Shown piece after piece: positions 24,617 to 35,122 of a stretch of 64,000 nt of DNA. The notes under the pieces are model-generated. The model was not told where the DNA came from and made no database searches. It worked only from the letters and a program-made list of their open reading frames with translations. Position numbers and translations under genes: made by a program. Position 1 is the stretch's first letter, and each line of letters opens with the position of its first letter. Origin of the DNA: Medicago truncatula (lineage: Eukaryota > Streptophyta > Magnoliopsida > Fabales > Fabaceae); the NCBI RefSeq assembly GCF_003473485.1, contig NC_053046.1:42927832-42991831 (forward strand). The letters are read 5' to 3'.

Positions 24617-25432
24617 ATGGACAATATGTGTCAACTAAATTTCCAAAATATATCAACACTGACTCAAGGGATGAAAACTCATTCCCATCTTATGAAATTT
24701 ACACAAATATTCATTTCACTATCTGTGTTTTGCTTCATCTTTTCACCTTCTTCCTTGTTTGTTTTCCTTCATTACTTTAAATTATATTTCTCTACTCTCC
24801 CTTTTCAACTCTACACTCACAACATAGACAAGAATAGCATGTTCCTCCTTTGTAATGGTCTCCTTGTTTTTGTTGGTTTAACTAAATCTTTTTCTGCCTC
24901 TTCTAGTGATGATGATAAACCTTCCAACAACTCCAAAGATTTTTCATCATCACAGTATATCCAAGAAGAAGAAGAAGAAGAAGAACAAGTAGAAGAAGAT
25001 GGTTCACAATATCATGTTCTTGACGTAGAGGCCAATGAGCCAATATTGGAGCGAGAAGCTGAGAAGATAACTAGTAAGCCTAATGAACAAAATGCCGAAG
25101 CAGAGGAAGAAATAGAAATTAAAGCATGTTCTACAGAAGTCGAAGAAAATATTGAAAATATAATTTTCATAGACGAAGAACAAGGAGAAGAAGTTGAACT
25201 ATTTGATGCACATGATGATGAGGGAGATAAATTGTCGGAAATTGATTACATTCTAATTGAAGAAAACAACATAGAAGAAGAGGAGCATGAAGAAGAAGAT
25301 GAAGAATATTATGTAGAAGAAGAAAGTTGTGTGCTAAGTACAGAAGAGTTAAACAAAAAATTTGAAGATTTCATTAGAAAGATGAAAGAAGATCTTAGAA
25401 TTGATGCTAGACGGCATTTAATCATGGTTTGA
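24617..25432 (+). CDS. Unknown acidic membrane-anchored protein, copy 1
   Basis: 271 residues in one exon, from ATG 24617. The in-frame GTG at 24608 is not a plant start. I do not recognise a named protein. Residues about 31-54 and 75-88 are hydrophobic and look like two membrane segments (ISLSVFCFIF, FLLCNGLLVFVGL). Residues 95-240 are a very acidic low-complexity stretch with runs of Glu. The last 30 residues (STEELNKKFEDFIRKMKEDL) form a basic/hydrophobic helix resembling the C-terminal motif of plant DUF761/DUF4408-type proteins. The paralogue at 59463-60215 keeps both ends almost unchanged while the acidic middle differs in length, so the termini are under constraint. Function unknown; membrane location is inferred. 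Confidence 0.82.
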   Translation: MDNMCQLNFQNISTLTQGMKTHSHLMKFTQIFISLSVFCFIFSPSSLFVFLHYFKLYFSTLPFQLYTHNIDKNSMFLLCNGLLVFVGLTKSFSASSSDDDKPSNNSKDFSSSQYIQEEEEEEEQVEEDGSQYHVLDVEANEPILEREAEKITSKPNEQNAEAEEEIEIKACSTEVEENIENIIFIDEEQGEEVELFDAHDDEGDKLSEIDYILIEENNIEEEEHEEEDEEYYVEEESCVLSTEELNKKFEDFIRKMKEDLRIDARRHLIMV

Positions 25433-26345
25433 TTTAAGCAACAAAACCATGATCTTCTTTCTTTTGATCATGCTTCTTGTATTTTAGAAATTAGATGTAT
25501 GCATCCATTAAATTTTGCAAAGATTTCAGATATTAACAAAGAGCAAGTTTCCATGCCAAATTTCTTTTTAATTAAGTTATAGCCTTACTCTAAGCATATT
25601 TTATGAACCAAATTTTGTTTAAAAAAAATAGGAAAAGGAAAAATTATTAGTAATTAGAGTGCCATTGATAATCATAACTCACCTCATTTGAGGTAACAAA
25701 ATCATATTCTTATGACTGAGTTCACACATCATGGATATGAACCAACTTACCAAGTAATTTTGAGCCAATTATCTTAAGTATTTGATTACTTTTTTGGTGA
25801 CACTCTAAGCATTTGATTTGATCACTATGATATTGAAGTAAACAATACTAATAACTTGATTAACATGAATTGATACATGCACAGGAACAGAAAGATTTGG
25901 ATATTTTTATGTCCTTAAATGACATGGTCTTATTAGGAGAGAAAACCAATTTGCTTCTAGTCATATGATTCATTAGAGGATCCACTTTAAACTAAAAAAG
26001 ATTGTATCATTTCATAAGAAATGATAGATGACGGGATTTAATCCAAGGTTACTCATTTTAGTACTACTCTTGTTCGAATATAATTAACAAAAGAGTTCTT
26101 CTGATAGTATCCAATTAATTGGTGCTTTTATGACATGATTACAAAACATATAGTGCCGTCTTAATATTTAGCTTTACTTAATTATATTATTGACCTCTCT
26201 AATTAGTTAGGACTATATGTGATTTTGGTTTTTCTCTTATTCTCAATCCACTCCCAATTTAATTTTGGTCTATGTACTTATATAGCTTTTCGTTATTTCA
26301 CCTAAAACCCTTGTAGGTATTAACAAAGAATAGTACAAAACCTTA
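25433..26345. other. 3' region of acidic gene copy 1, no further gene
   Basis: The first 130 bp (ATGATCTTCTTTCTTTTGATC and GATGTATGCATCCATTAAAT) match 60230-60300 after copy 2 and are probably 3' UTR. The rest has no recognisable features. Confidence 0.6.
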
Positions 26346-26885
26346 GAGTGTGTTTGGATGAGGTAATTGAGAAATTTTAAAGAATTTAGAATTTTAGGCA
26401 ATTTAAATGATTCAATTAAATTACTTTCATTTTTCAATTCTTTTGTTTGGATGAAGTAATAAAAAAAATTCATTGTCATCATTTTTGGGCAACTTTTATA
26501 AATTTTAATTTTTTTGGGCCAAATTTGAAAATTGAAATTAGGGTCAAAATGTAAATTTCAAAAAATTGAGGGGTCAAATTATAATATTCGAAAAATTTGA
26601 GGGACCAATTTGCAATTTTTTGGAAATTTATTGGGGTCAATTTGAAATTTTTGGAAAATTTGAGGACCAAAATGAAAAATAACAACAATGAAGAAATTTG
26701 AAATTCTTAGCTTTTAGGTGTTATTTGAAATTCTCTAAATTTAACTTGAACAAAATACTTCATAAATTTCCATCATTTTGAAAATGCTTCAAATTATTAT
26801 CCAAACAATGGAATTCACCCCAAAGTATTTGAATTCCCTTAAAACAATACATTCCCTCAAAACATTCCCCCATCCAAACACACTC
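26346..26885. mobile_element. 540-bp PIF/Harbinger-type MITE with TTA target duplication
   Basis: Terminal inverted repeats GAGTGTGTTTGGATG and CATCCAAACACACTC are exact. They are flanked by TTA on both sides (26343-26345, 26886-26888), the Harbinger target. The interior repeats words such as TTTGAGGGACCAATTTG and GGGTCAAATT. No transposase. Confidence 0.82.
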
Positions 26886-26963
26886 TTAGGAGTCGGGGGC
26901 TTGAAAGTTGAAACAATTGGTAATTATTTCACCTAAAACCCTTTTAAGAAACAATTGTAAGTT

Positions 26964-26988
26964 TTTTTTTTTTTTTTTTTTTGAAGGA
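26964..26988 (-). mobile_element. Micro-retroposon: poly(T) tract with 17-bp target duplication
   Basis: A run of about 19 T followed by GAAGGA, flanked by AGAAACAATTGTAAGTT at 26947-26963 and again at 26989-27005. A long direct repeat around a bare poly(A) tail on the minus strand is what extremely 5'-truncated target-primed reverse transcription leaves. Confidence 0.6.
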
Positions 26989-27027
26989 AGAAACAATTGT
27001 AAGTTACTAATTAATAACATAAAGAAT

Positions 27028-28100
27028 AAAGACTTTTACTTTTATTTCTGAAAGAGACCCAAGAGTTTGTCAATTAATTGATACAAATGGTCAAAATCCC
27101 TAAGTACTTTGACATAGATATGGTAGAAAACTATGGACCTTTCACTTTCATACTATTAAATGAATTTTCATCATTTAGAGGAAAAATCCCAAGTGATCCT
27201 CTAAACTAAAGTGAAGTCAATTTATTTTGAAATTGAAAGGGACTTAGTTTGATCTTTCCCTTTTGTAGATAGCAACATCAATGTGGATGAGATCTTAGAG
27301 GAAACTTTTAAATTCGGTGGGACTCACAACAAGACAGTACTACATGATATATAGTAGTAAATTGTAGAATTCGTAACTCTGCATTCACATAGTCGATACA
27401 TTGATGATTGTTAGATGGAAATCGGATGATTTAGATTTCAATGCAGATTTTTACTTTTTAAAAACAAAAACATGGAGATTGATTTATATACCATCGTATT
27501 TTGATCCAACAACCACAAATATGCCCGCAACGTGAATGTATGTGTGAAAGTACCGATTTTATTGATGATTAAAGCAATGATTAAAGAAAGCAAATCAGAG
27601 ATGAATGAAGAATAATGATCAAAGCTACATAGCAATGTTATGAATCCACGTGTGGTTGTATCATGTGGCAAGGGCGTCCCTTATAATTTTAGATAAATTA
27701 TTGATTGGCATGGTTTAGAGAAGTCTTATTGATGAATGTACATGCATGGATTTTATTGATGAAGACAATATAATTGATAGGTTTTTGCATTTGATCATAC
27801 CAATAATGCATTATATACTCAATAATGAAGCGGGTCTGACAATTTGGCAACAAAATAAAGTACTCCTATATAACATGAATCATTATTTCATATTCACCAT
27901 CCTTGAAGCAAGCATTGAACTTTTTTTTGGAGAGAACCTATATTATGCCAAATAATTTCTTCAATGAATACTGTAAAAGTTTCCCAATCAGTTTACAATT
28001 CAAATAATCAAAATCAGCTCTTCCAGACAATCAATACACACACAAATAGAGAATTGAAAGAAGAAGAAAAAACAGCAGGTTGGTCATGTTTAATTATACC
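27028..28100. repeat. Duplicated flank blocks A+B, copy 1
   Basis: Block A (27028-27345) holds AAGTGATCCTCTAAAC, TTGAAAGGGACTTAGTTTGA, AGCAACATCAATGTGG and GAGATCTTAGAGGA. Block B (27480-28100) holds GTGGTTGTATCATGTGGCAAG and ATAAATTATTGATTGGCATGG. The same order recurs at 57290-58460 and 61060-61960, and block A alone, shortened, at 43790-43960 and 54466-54660. No gene is contained. Confidence 0.8.
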
Positions 28101-28164
28101 TTAGACTCAGAAATGATTTTTATAGCTATCATGTTTTGAGGTCCTCCTCTTGGCCCTAGCAGAA

Positions 28165-28465
28165 TAAGCATGACCTTATATTGGACGAGTTTAAAAAATA
28201 CAAGGTGAAAATCCGTTGAACGAAATTCAACGTAATTCGTGAATTAACATCAGATATCAATATGTAAAGATTGGCAGGTTCCCTAGATACACCGTCAATG
28301 CAGCCCCGTAACATGTACCTTCGTGATTGTATCCATTCGTGGAGAGTGGTTCTCAGACCACTCCAGAACAATAGATAATTATCACACCCATATCCATACT
28401 CTTAAGTCACCTTACTTCAAAAAAAAGTTAGTAACTCTACCATCAATTATGAGTCATTTTTGACG
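28165..28465. repeat. Duplicated flank block E, copy 2 (uninterrupted)
   Basis: Homologue of 22430-22587 joined to 23472-23600. Its CCCCGTAACATGTACCTTCG is the empty version of the Mutator-like element's target. Confidence 0.7.
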
Positions 28466-28492
28466 GTATAGTTACTAACTTAAGTAGCGCAA

Positions 28493-29143
28493 GTGTTTGT
28501 TGATGAGGAGCTTAATCCATGTCGGCAAAAACAGAATGTTCAGGCTGCTGGACCATGCATTTCCAATGAAACAATTCCATGGAGCTTAGAGTGGGTGTCT
28601 CAACTTCCAGCCAATCACGTTGGAAAAAATATTCCCATTCATCATGATGTTGGTGACGTTGCTGTTTCTACAAAGGAAAAAGACCTTGTTGTAAATGTTG
28701 CTCCAAAAGTTGTAAATAAGAAGAAAAAACGTGCTTTTGTCAAGCAGTCCGTTGGTTTTATGAAAAAGGTAGCTCGAATGTCGGAACTTGATCGTAAACA
28801 AATTCTTCATATTTTGAAAAAACAGAAAAGGCATATTAAGGTTCGCAAAGGTAAAAATCACTCCAAAGAAGCAGGTACTTCAACTTCTGAGTCTTCTAAA
28901 AACTCAAATTCTTCAATCAATCATGATTGTGAAAATTGGGTTATTCTCCATGGAAAGCATCAAGCGGCGGTGGATGATGTTAAGGATATTGGCAAGAAGG
29001 TAGGGTTGACATTTAATTGTGACACCGGCAATAATTTTAATTTGTTAACGAAGGAGGGGAGAAAGGAATGGCAGGCAGCGGGTGGTAGTGAGGTGGGGCG
29101 TGGGAGTATGGGGGACGATGGGAGAAATGAGGAAGGGTGCTGA
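28493..29143 (+). pseudogene. LINE ORF1 remnant (RNA-binding protein)
   Basis: An open frame of about 216 codons without a clear natural start (opens on TTG), ending TGA at 29143. It is rich in Lys (VVNKKKKR, LKKQKRHIKVRKGK), as expected of the basic part of an ORF1 protein. Its place just upstream of the endonuclease supports this. The upstream portion of ORF1 is missing. It was never a host gene as far as I can see. Confidence 0.6.
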
Positions 29144-29185
29144 GTTTGTTGTGGTGGTTGGGGGTGGGGATGGAGTTTGGTATCG

Positions 29186-32100
29186 ATGTTAGTGCTGTCT
29201 TACAATGCGAGGGGGTTAGAAGGTGGCGAGAAGAGGGTGGAGGTTCGAAATTTAGTAAGAGACAAACATCCTTTTGTGTTATGTATACAAGAATCTAAGT
29301 TGTCGACGGTTGATGATGTGTTGATAAAGTCCATTTGGGGAGATGCTCCTTCCGCTTATTCTTACCAACCGTCTGTGGGAGCTTCTGGGGGATTGATATC
29401 AGTGTGGGATAGTTCTCGGGTTGTTGTGTGGTCTTGCATGAGTTTAGCCCATGTTTTGGTAATTAAAGGTACGGTAATTCAGACGTCGGAGGATTTTGTA
29501 ATTATTAATGTGTATGCTCCCTGTGACGCTATGGCTAAAACGGCGTTGTGGGAGAGTTTGGTTCCACTTGTTAGTAATAATAATGATGATTGTTTATGTG
29601 TGTGCGGGGATTTCAACTCCGTTCGATGCAATGAAGAGAAAAAAGGGAGGGGATTGATGGGATAAAACCGCAAGTGCACGGTCTTACCGAAGTAGTGTGA
29701 AAAGAGTATCGTTCCGACAGGGAGTTATGAATTCAATCAACTTTAGATAATGATTAGACTAAAGGTTTATAAGGTAGAAAAGTTTGGGTTTTTAATTAAA
29801 AATAATAAAAGAAAAGAAAAGATAAAAGCCTTGGAATTATTGGTTCATCCTAATGACAAGTCCTTCACAAACCAAACTATTAAACTTATAACCTTATGTT
29901 AGACCTAATTTCTCAAGACAGTTTCTCTTTTGTTCCTCTAGCAACCAAGCCTATTTCGCTGACTTGATTACTATTAGATTTTGGTTCCTCTAACAACCAA
30001 GCCTATTTCGCTGACTTGATCATTATTAGTTTCCTTGAAGATCGAAACTATATGTCTCAAAGATTGTAAAGACTATTTCGCTGCCTTTACAATCTTTGTC
30101 TAAATTCACTTGTTCGAATATCAAATCTCCACTTTCGTTTTATGAATTGATATTTGAGATGATGGATAAACAATTATCAAACCCTCCACTTTCGTTTTCA
30201 CAGTTTGATAATGGTTGATCCATGTTAAAGCGGTGAATCTAGATAAGGAATTAGGGTTACATAAGATTAAGGTTTAAAGCTTGGTTTGATTAGGATTATG
30301 TCATTAGACTTATCCAACAATCCCAAGACAAGAGAAGTCTACTCACTAATGTTCATCGTAGACAAGGAGAAGAAGAGAGAAAGCATAAAAGTAAATAACA
30401 AGAAAGTAAATGAACTTTTATTAGAAAGACAATTGTCACATATTGCGTTCCAAGAAAAGATGAATATTTGTGATGGCTAGCTACTATATTTATAGTTTAC
30501 ATTCGACTTAAAATCTAAGCAATCACTAGAATGTTCCACAAGTAAACTAAAACAGAGTAGCTTAAAATCTAAGCAAAAGTAGTTCTGGAGTGTGGCACGG
30601 CCGTGCCAAGCTTCTGACTTTGGGGGAGATATATTTTGTCTCCAAATCTTCGTATTTTCGTACCGAATCAACTCCAAATCCCTTTCTTTTGCTCCAAGAC
30701 TCAATCCATCAAATATTCGTTCCTAAAATATAACAATATGGAATTAAAGTAAAATAGTTCAAAAAGGAAACAATATAAATATAAAATAAACTTAAATCTA
30801 ATTAAAAACGAAACTAAATAACATATTAAAATAGATAATAAAAGACTCATCAGGGATCGGTTTTCAGATAAGTGAAAGCGGACCAGTTTAATAAATTTAT
30901 TGAAGATTGTTCTTTGATTGATTTGCCTATATGTGGTCGTATGTTTACCTGGTATCGTGGTGATGGAGTGTCGATGAGTATGTTGGACCGTTTTTTATTA
31001 TCTCATAGGTGGTGTGCTGTGTGGCCTAATTGTATACAGGTGGCTTGTCAAAGGGGCCTTTCCGATAATGTTCCTTTGTTATTATATGTTGATGAAACAA
31101 ATTGGGGACCACGTCCGCTTCGCATGCTTAAATGTTGGGTAGATTTTGTTCGGGCACAATGGGCGACCCTTAATGTCACTGGATGGGGCGGTTTTGTTCT
31201 TAGACAGAAATTGAAATTTATGAAGGCTAGCCTAAAGGAGTGGCATCGTCGACATTCGCAAAATTTAAATGGCAAGATTATGGAGATCAAAAATCGTATT
31301 TCTGTTTTAGATGATAAAGGGGAAACAGAGGCATTACATGAGGAGGAGATCGAGGAGCTACTAATCTATCCTTTCAATTACATTCCTCGGCTCGGGTGCA
31401 GACTAGTATTAATTGGCAAAAGTCGAGAATGAACTGGTTACATGAAGGTGATGCTAATACAAATTTTTTCCATGGAGTGATGTCAAACCGTCGTCGTCAA
31501 AATGCTATTAATTTGGTTTTTGTTGATGGTGTTAATGTCGAAGGCGTTCAAAATATCAGGGCTGCGGTTTACAACCACTTTTCCTCTCATTTCAAAAGAG
31601 TAACAACATTTCGGCCGAGTGTAGAAGCACTTCCATTTCGTAAATTATCACTTCGGGAGGCAGGCAATTTAACTAAACCTTTTTCTCTTGAAGAGGTTAA
31701 GCAAGCGGTCTGGGATTGTGATAGTTTCAAGAGCCCAGGACCAGATGGTATTAGCTTTGATTTTATTAAAAGATTTTGGGACTTGGCAAAGGATGATTTT
31801 ATGCAATTCTTGGTTGATTTTCATCGAAACGGAAAGCTGACCAAAGGGGTAAATTCTACTTTTATCGCCTTGATTCCGAAGGTTAATAGCCCTCAACGTC
31901 TCAATGATTACAGGCCTATTTCATTGGTGGGTTGCTTGTATAAGGTGTTAGCGAAGGTTTTAGCTAACAGGTTACATAATGTCATTGGGAGTGTGGTTTC
32001 TGACTCCCATTCAGCTTTTATTAAAGGGAAACAAATTTTAGATGGTATCCTGATAGCCAATGAAGTGGTAGATAATGCAAGACGTATGGATAAAGAAATT

Positions 32101-32853
32101 TTAATGTTCAAAGTAGATTTTGGAAAAGCTTATGACTCGGTGGACCTAAAATATCTCGATATGGTGATGGAAAACATGAATTTTCCAACTCTTTGGCGGA
32201 AATGGATTTCAGAATGTATTGGGACAGCGAAGGCGGCAGTTTTGGTGAATGCGTGTCCAACGGAAGAATTCTCTATTGAGAGGGGGCTTCGTCAAGGGGA
32301 CCCTCTCTCCCCTTTTTTATTTCTGTTGGCAGCTGAAGGTTTCAATGTCTTAATGAAACAAATGGTGGGCGCGCAATTGTTTAATGGGTTCCCTGTTGGT
32401 CGAGTTGGTGAGGTGAATTTGACACACCTTCAGTTCGCTGATGATACTTTAATCATTGGTGAGAAGAGCTGGTTGAATGTCCGTTCCATGAGGGCGGTGC
32501 TTATGCTATTTGAGGAAGTGTCGGGATTGAAAGTGAATTTTCACAAGAGCATGTTGACCGGGGTGAATATATCTGAGTCTTGGCTGTCTGCAGTGGCATC
32601 TGTATTGAATTGTCGAAGAGGGAAGATTCCTTTTGTCTATTTGGGCTTACCTATTGGCGGGGATTCTCGAAAATTGAGTTTTTCGAAACCTGTTGTCGAT
32701 CGTATTGTGGCACGTTTGTCGTCTTGGAGTAATAAGTTCCTTTCTTTTGGTGGCCGACTGGTTCTTCTGAAGTCTGTCTTGTCCTCTCTTCCGGTTTACT
32801 TTATTTCCTTTTTCAAAGCCCCTACAGATATAATTTCCTCTATTGAATCTATT
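29186..32853 (+). pseudogene. LINE ORF2, endonuclease and reverse transcriptase part
   Basis: The endonuclease (from 29186; LSYNARG, CIQESKL, VCGDFNS) runs to 29654, is cut by the solo LTR, and resumes at 30858 in the same frame but after an in-frame TAA at 30869. It continues with FTWYRGDG and SMLDRFLLS. A frameshift near 31380 leads into the reverse transcriptase (SPGPDGISFDF, RPISLVGCLYK, HSAFIKGKQI, FKVDFGKAYDSVD, LRQGDPLSPFLF, LQFADDTLI with the catalytic ADD). The frame ends at 32853 where foreign DNA begins. Not functional. Confidence 0.88.
29655..30852. mobile_element. Solo LTR (1198 bp) with 5-bp target duplication
   Basis: Starts TGATGGGATAAAACCGCAAG and ends AAAGACTCATCA: TG...CA ends with a short TGATG/CATCA inverted repeat. 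It is flanked by GGGAT at 29650-29654 and 30853-30857. No primer-binding site or coding region is inside, so this is the product of LTR-LTR recombination. It contains a tandem pair of about 50 bp (CAACCAAGCCTATTTCGCTG at about 29941 and 29994). It interrupts the LINE endonuclease. Family not assigned. Confidence 0.9.
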
Positions 32854-32866
32854 TAATTTCCCCTAC

Positions 32867-33024
32867 AGCTTGTAGAGCAGCAGCTAACGCAGCATCGTTT
32901 CTTCCAGCCATTTCCGAGATTGTACAAAAGTAGCAACAACAACATAAGATAGTAATATAAATATTACTAAGACTCGACACGACTCTCTAATTGACCGGAC
33001 GGACCACCCTGCTCTGATACCAAT
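32867..33024 (-). repeat. Third, partial copy of the gypsy leader and gag start, outside the left LTR
   Basis: Nearly identical to 39440-39597, with one difference seen (GAGATTGTAC here, GAGATTCTAC there). Minus strand: primer-binding site next to the LTR, leader, then gag start codons [16 protein letters not shown] cut off near 32867. Normal insertions do not have internal sequence outside an LTR, so this marks a former tandem or recombined second element. Confidence 0.9.
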
Positions 33025-35080
33025 TGTAACACCCCGTTTTCCCAATATACAAATTTCTTAAACATTTATTAGAGTAAAAACCATAAACGGGATATCACAT
33101 AAAAACGTAATCCAAAAACAGTTAAATAATAATTTAACTTCCACATAATATCTTAACATAGCAGCGGAATATTAGTTCATAAACCATAAATCAGTTTGGC
33201 ACGCAGGCCCCAAATAAAGATCTTAAAAGAGTTAAACAAAACAGAAATTGTCATAGCAGTTCACGTAAAAGAATGAAGCATGTTATAGCATATAACCCCA
33301 TCCCGTTACGTATCAGAGCGACCTAGACGACACAGTGAAGGCAAGGCCAACTCACGAAAGCAAACTGCACACTAAGCACGATCACCTGCAAGTTACCCAT
33401 ACGAAGGGCAACATTTTCAAGCAGAAGGGGTGAGATTTCATAACAAAATAATGCTAATCAAAGTAATTCGAATCATAATTAACATTAACATCATAATCAT
33501 TCTTGGATAACTTTGCATATTTAAATAACAAGTATCACGTATTCACATATTCAATAAACAAGTATCACGTATTCACTTATTCAATCGTCATCAACAACAT
33601 AGCATTATGAACATGACAATGTGACAATGCTCCTAGACTCCTTATATGCATGTGGTACCAATCGTCATCATAAGTATTAATATACTTTAATCGTGCGGAG
33701 GACAAAGCTCCTATAAAACGTGCGGAGGACAAAGCTCCTAATATTCGTGGTGAGGACTAAGCTCAATGATATGCTATGCATGGACACATATGAACAAAAC
33801 ATCGTAATCAACTTATCAACATGCATCCAATAATTTGGAGCTAAACTTCATCATATAATTATGCACTTAGTTAAATAACGGAAGCAGCATAAACAGGTCA
33901 CATAACAAGGTGATATCATTATATCAAAGCACATAATTTGTATCATTATCACATTTTCTTATCTTGCATGAATATACAATACAATAGTTCATATTCAATT
34001 AATATTAATATAACTTAAACAACTCTACAGTCTGCATTAAACGACATCACTATGTCTCATTACCAGTTAGGGGTTCACTCTTGATCAACAAGTGCGACAC
34101 AGATCGCATAAACACATAAACAAGTTCATCCTGGTTGTACTCGCGAGGCGAGAGTACTTACTCGCCATGGCGAGTACCACTCAACTCCCAAACTAAGGTT
34201 GTTCTGGGTTCCCTCTGATCCTACTTTCATTCCTAATCAATACTAGGTATGTTCAGGTACTCAAAGGCATACAAGATTCAACTAAAAAGGTCGAAACACG
34301 AAATATGACATGCACTCTGCCTAAGCTCGCGAGGCGAGGAAAGGTTGCTCACCATGGCGAGTTGCACCAAACAACTCGCGAGGCGAGGATCATCACTCGC
34401 CGTGGCGAGCGATGAACAGAAGCACGGGCAGACTAGGGTTTTTCTCAAAAATCCATCACACAACATGGTTCAAAGCCTAATTTTGATTCCATAATCCATC
34501 CTAAACATGTTCTAAGGTTAAAGGACGGTTTCTACATCAATCTAAACAAGTTTTACCGTTTGATCATCAATTTTTAGGGTTTTGACCTAATTCCAAAACT
34601 TCTCTAAATCAATCCTAACTTTGTCAACTAATCATCAGAATTACAGTAAATAACATTATTGAATTATTAGTCTCACCCTTACCTGGTTATGAAGAAATCG
34701 CAGCTCTCTCTATGCTCTTCTCCCTTCTAAGCTTTTTCTCCCTTTTCCAAAAGTTTTCACGTACAATGAGTTTCTAAAATATTAGGTCTTCTCCTATTTA
34801 TTCCTCTTTCTAATAACTTATCTTATCTCACTTTCTCCCCCCAAAACTATCTAAAATATCAAAACAGCCCTCAACTAAATATTTTATATTATTTTCAAAT
34901 CTTTATTCTATTTATCAATAAAATAAATCTCATATCATAATCAAATCCTCTAAAACTCATAACTTATCACGTCATCAATCAAATCATCAAAACATACCAA
35001 AATCATGCATATATTATATAATTATAATATAATCACCTAAACTCGATTAAATAAACGATTAAACGAAAGTGGGCGTTACA
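33025..35080 (-). mobile_element. Gypsy 3' LTR (2056 bp)
   Basis: On the minus strand it runs TGTAACGCCC ... GGGTGTTACA. It is almost identical to the LTR at 39598-41702. Differences spotted by eye are about ten substitutions, a one-base C-run change and a 50-bp indel, so the insertion is young. It contains GC-rich palindromes (CTCGCGAGGCGAG, CTCGCCATGGCGAG) at 34140-34410, unlike the AT-rich surroundings. Confidence 0.95.
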
Positions 35081-35095
35081 ACTCTCCCCCACTTA
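35081..35095 (-). other. Polypurine tract of the gypsy element
   Basis: The minus strand reads AAGTGGGGGAGAGT directly before the 3' LTR. This is the purine-rich plus-strand primer site expected at this position. Confidence 0.8.
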
Positions 35096-35122
35096 AAAGA
35101 TTTTCGTCCTCGAAAATTTACC

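Noticed and set aside
30286-30480. Short open frame inside the solo LTR
   Set aside because: Lies within an LTR with defined ends; no recognisable protein and no start context.
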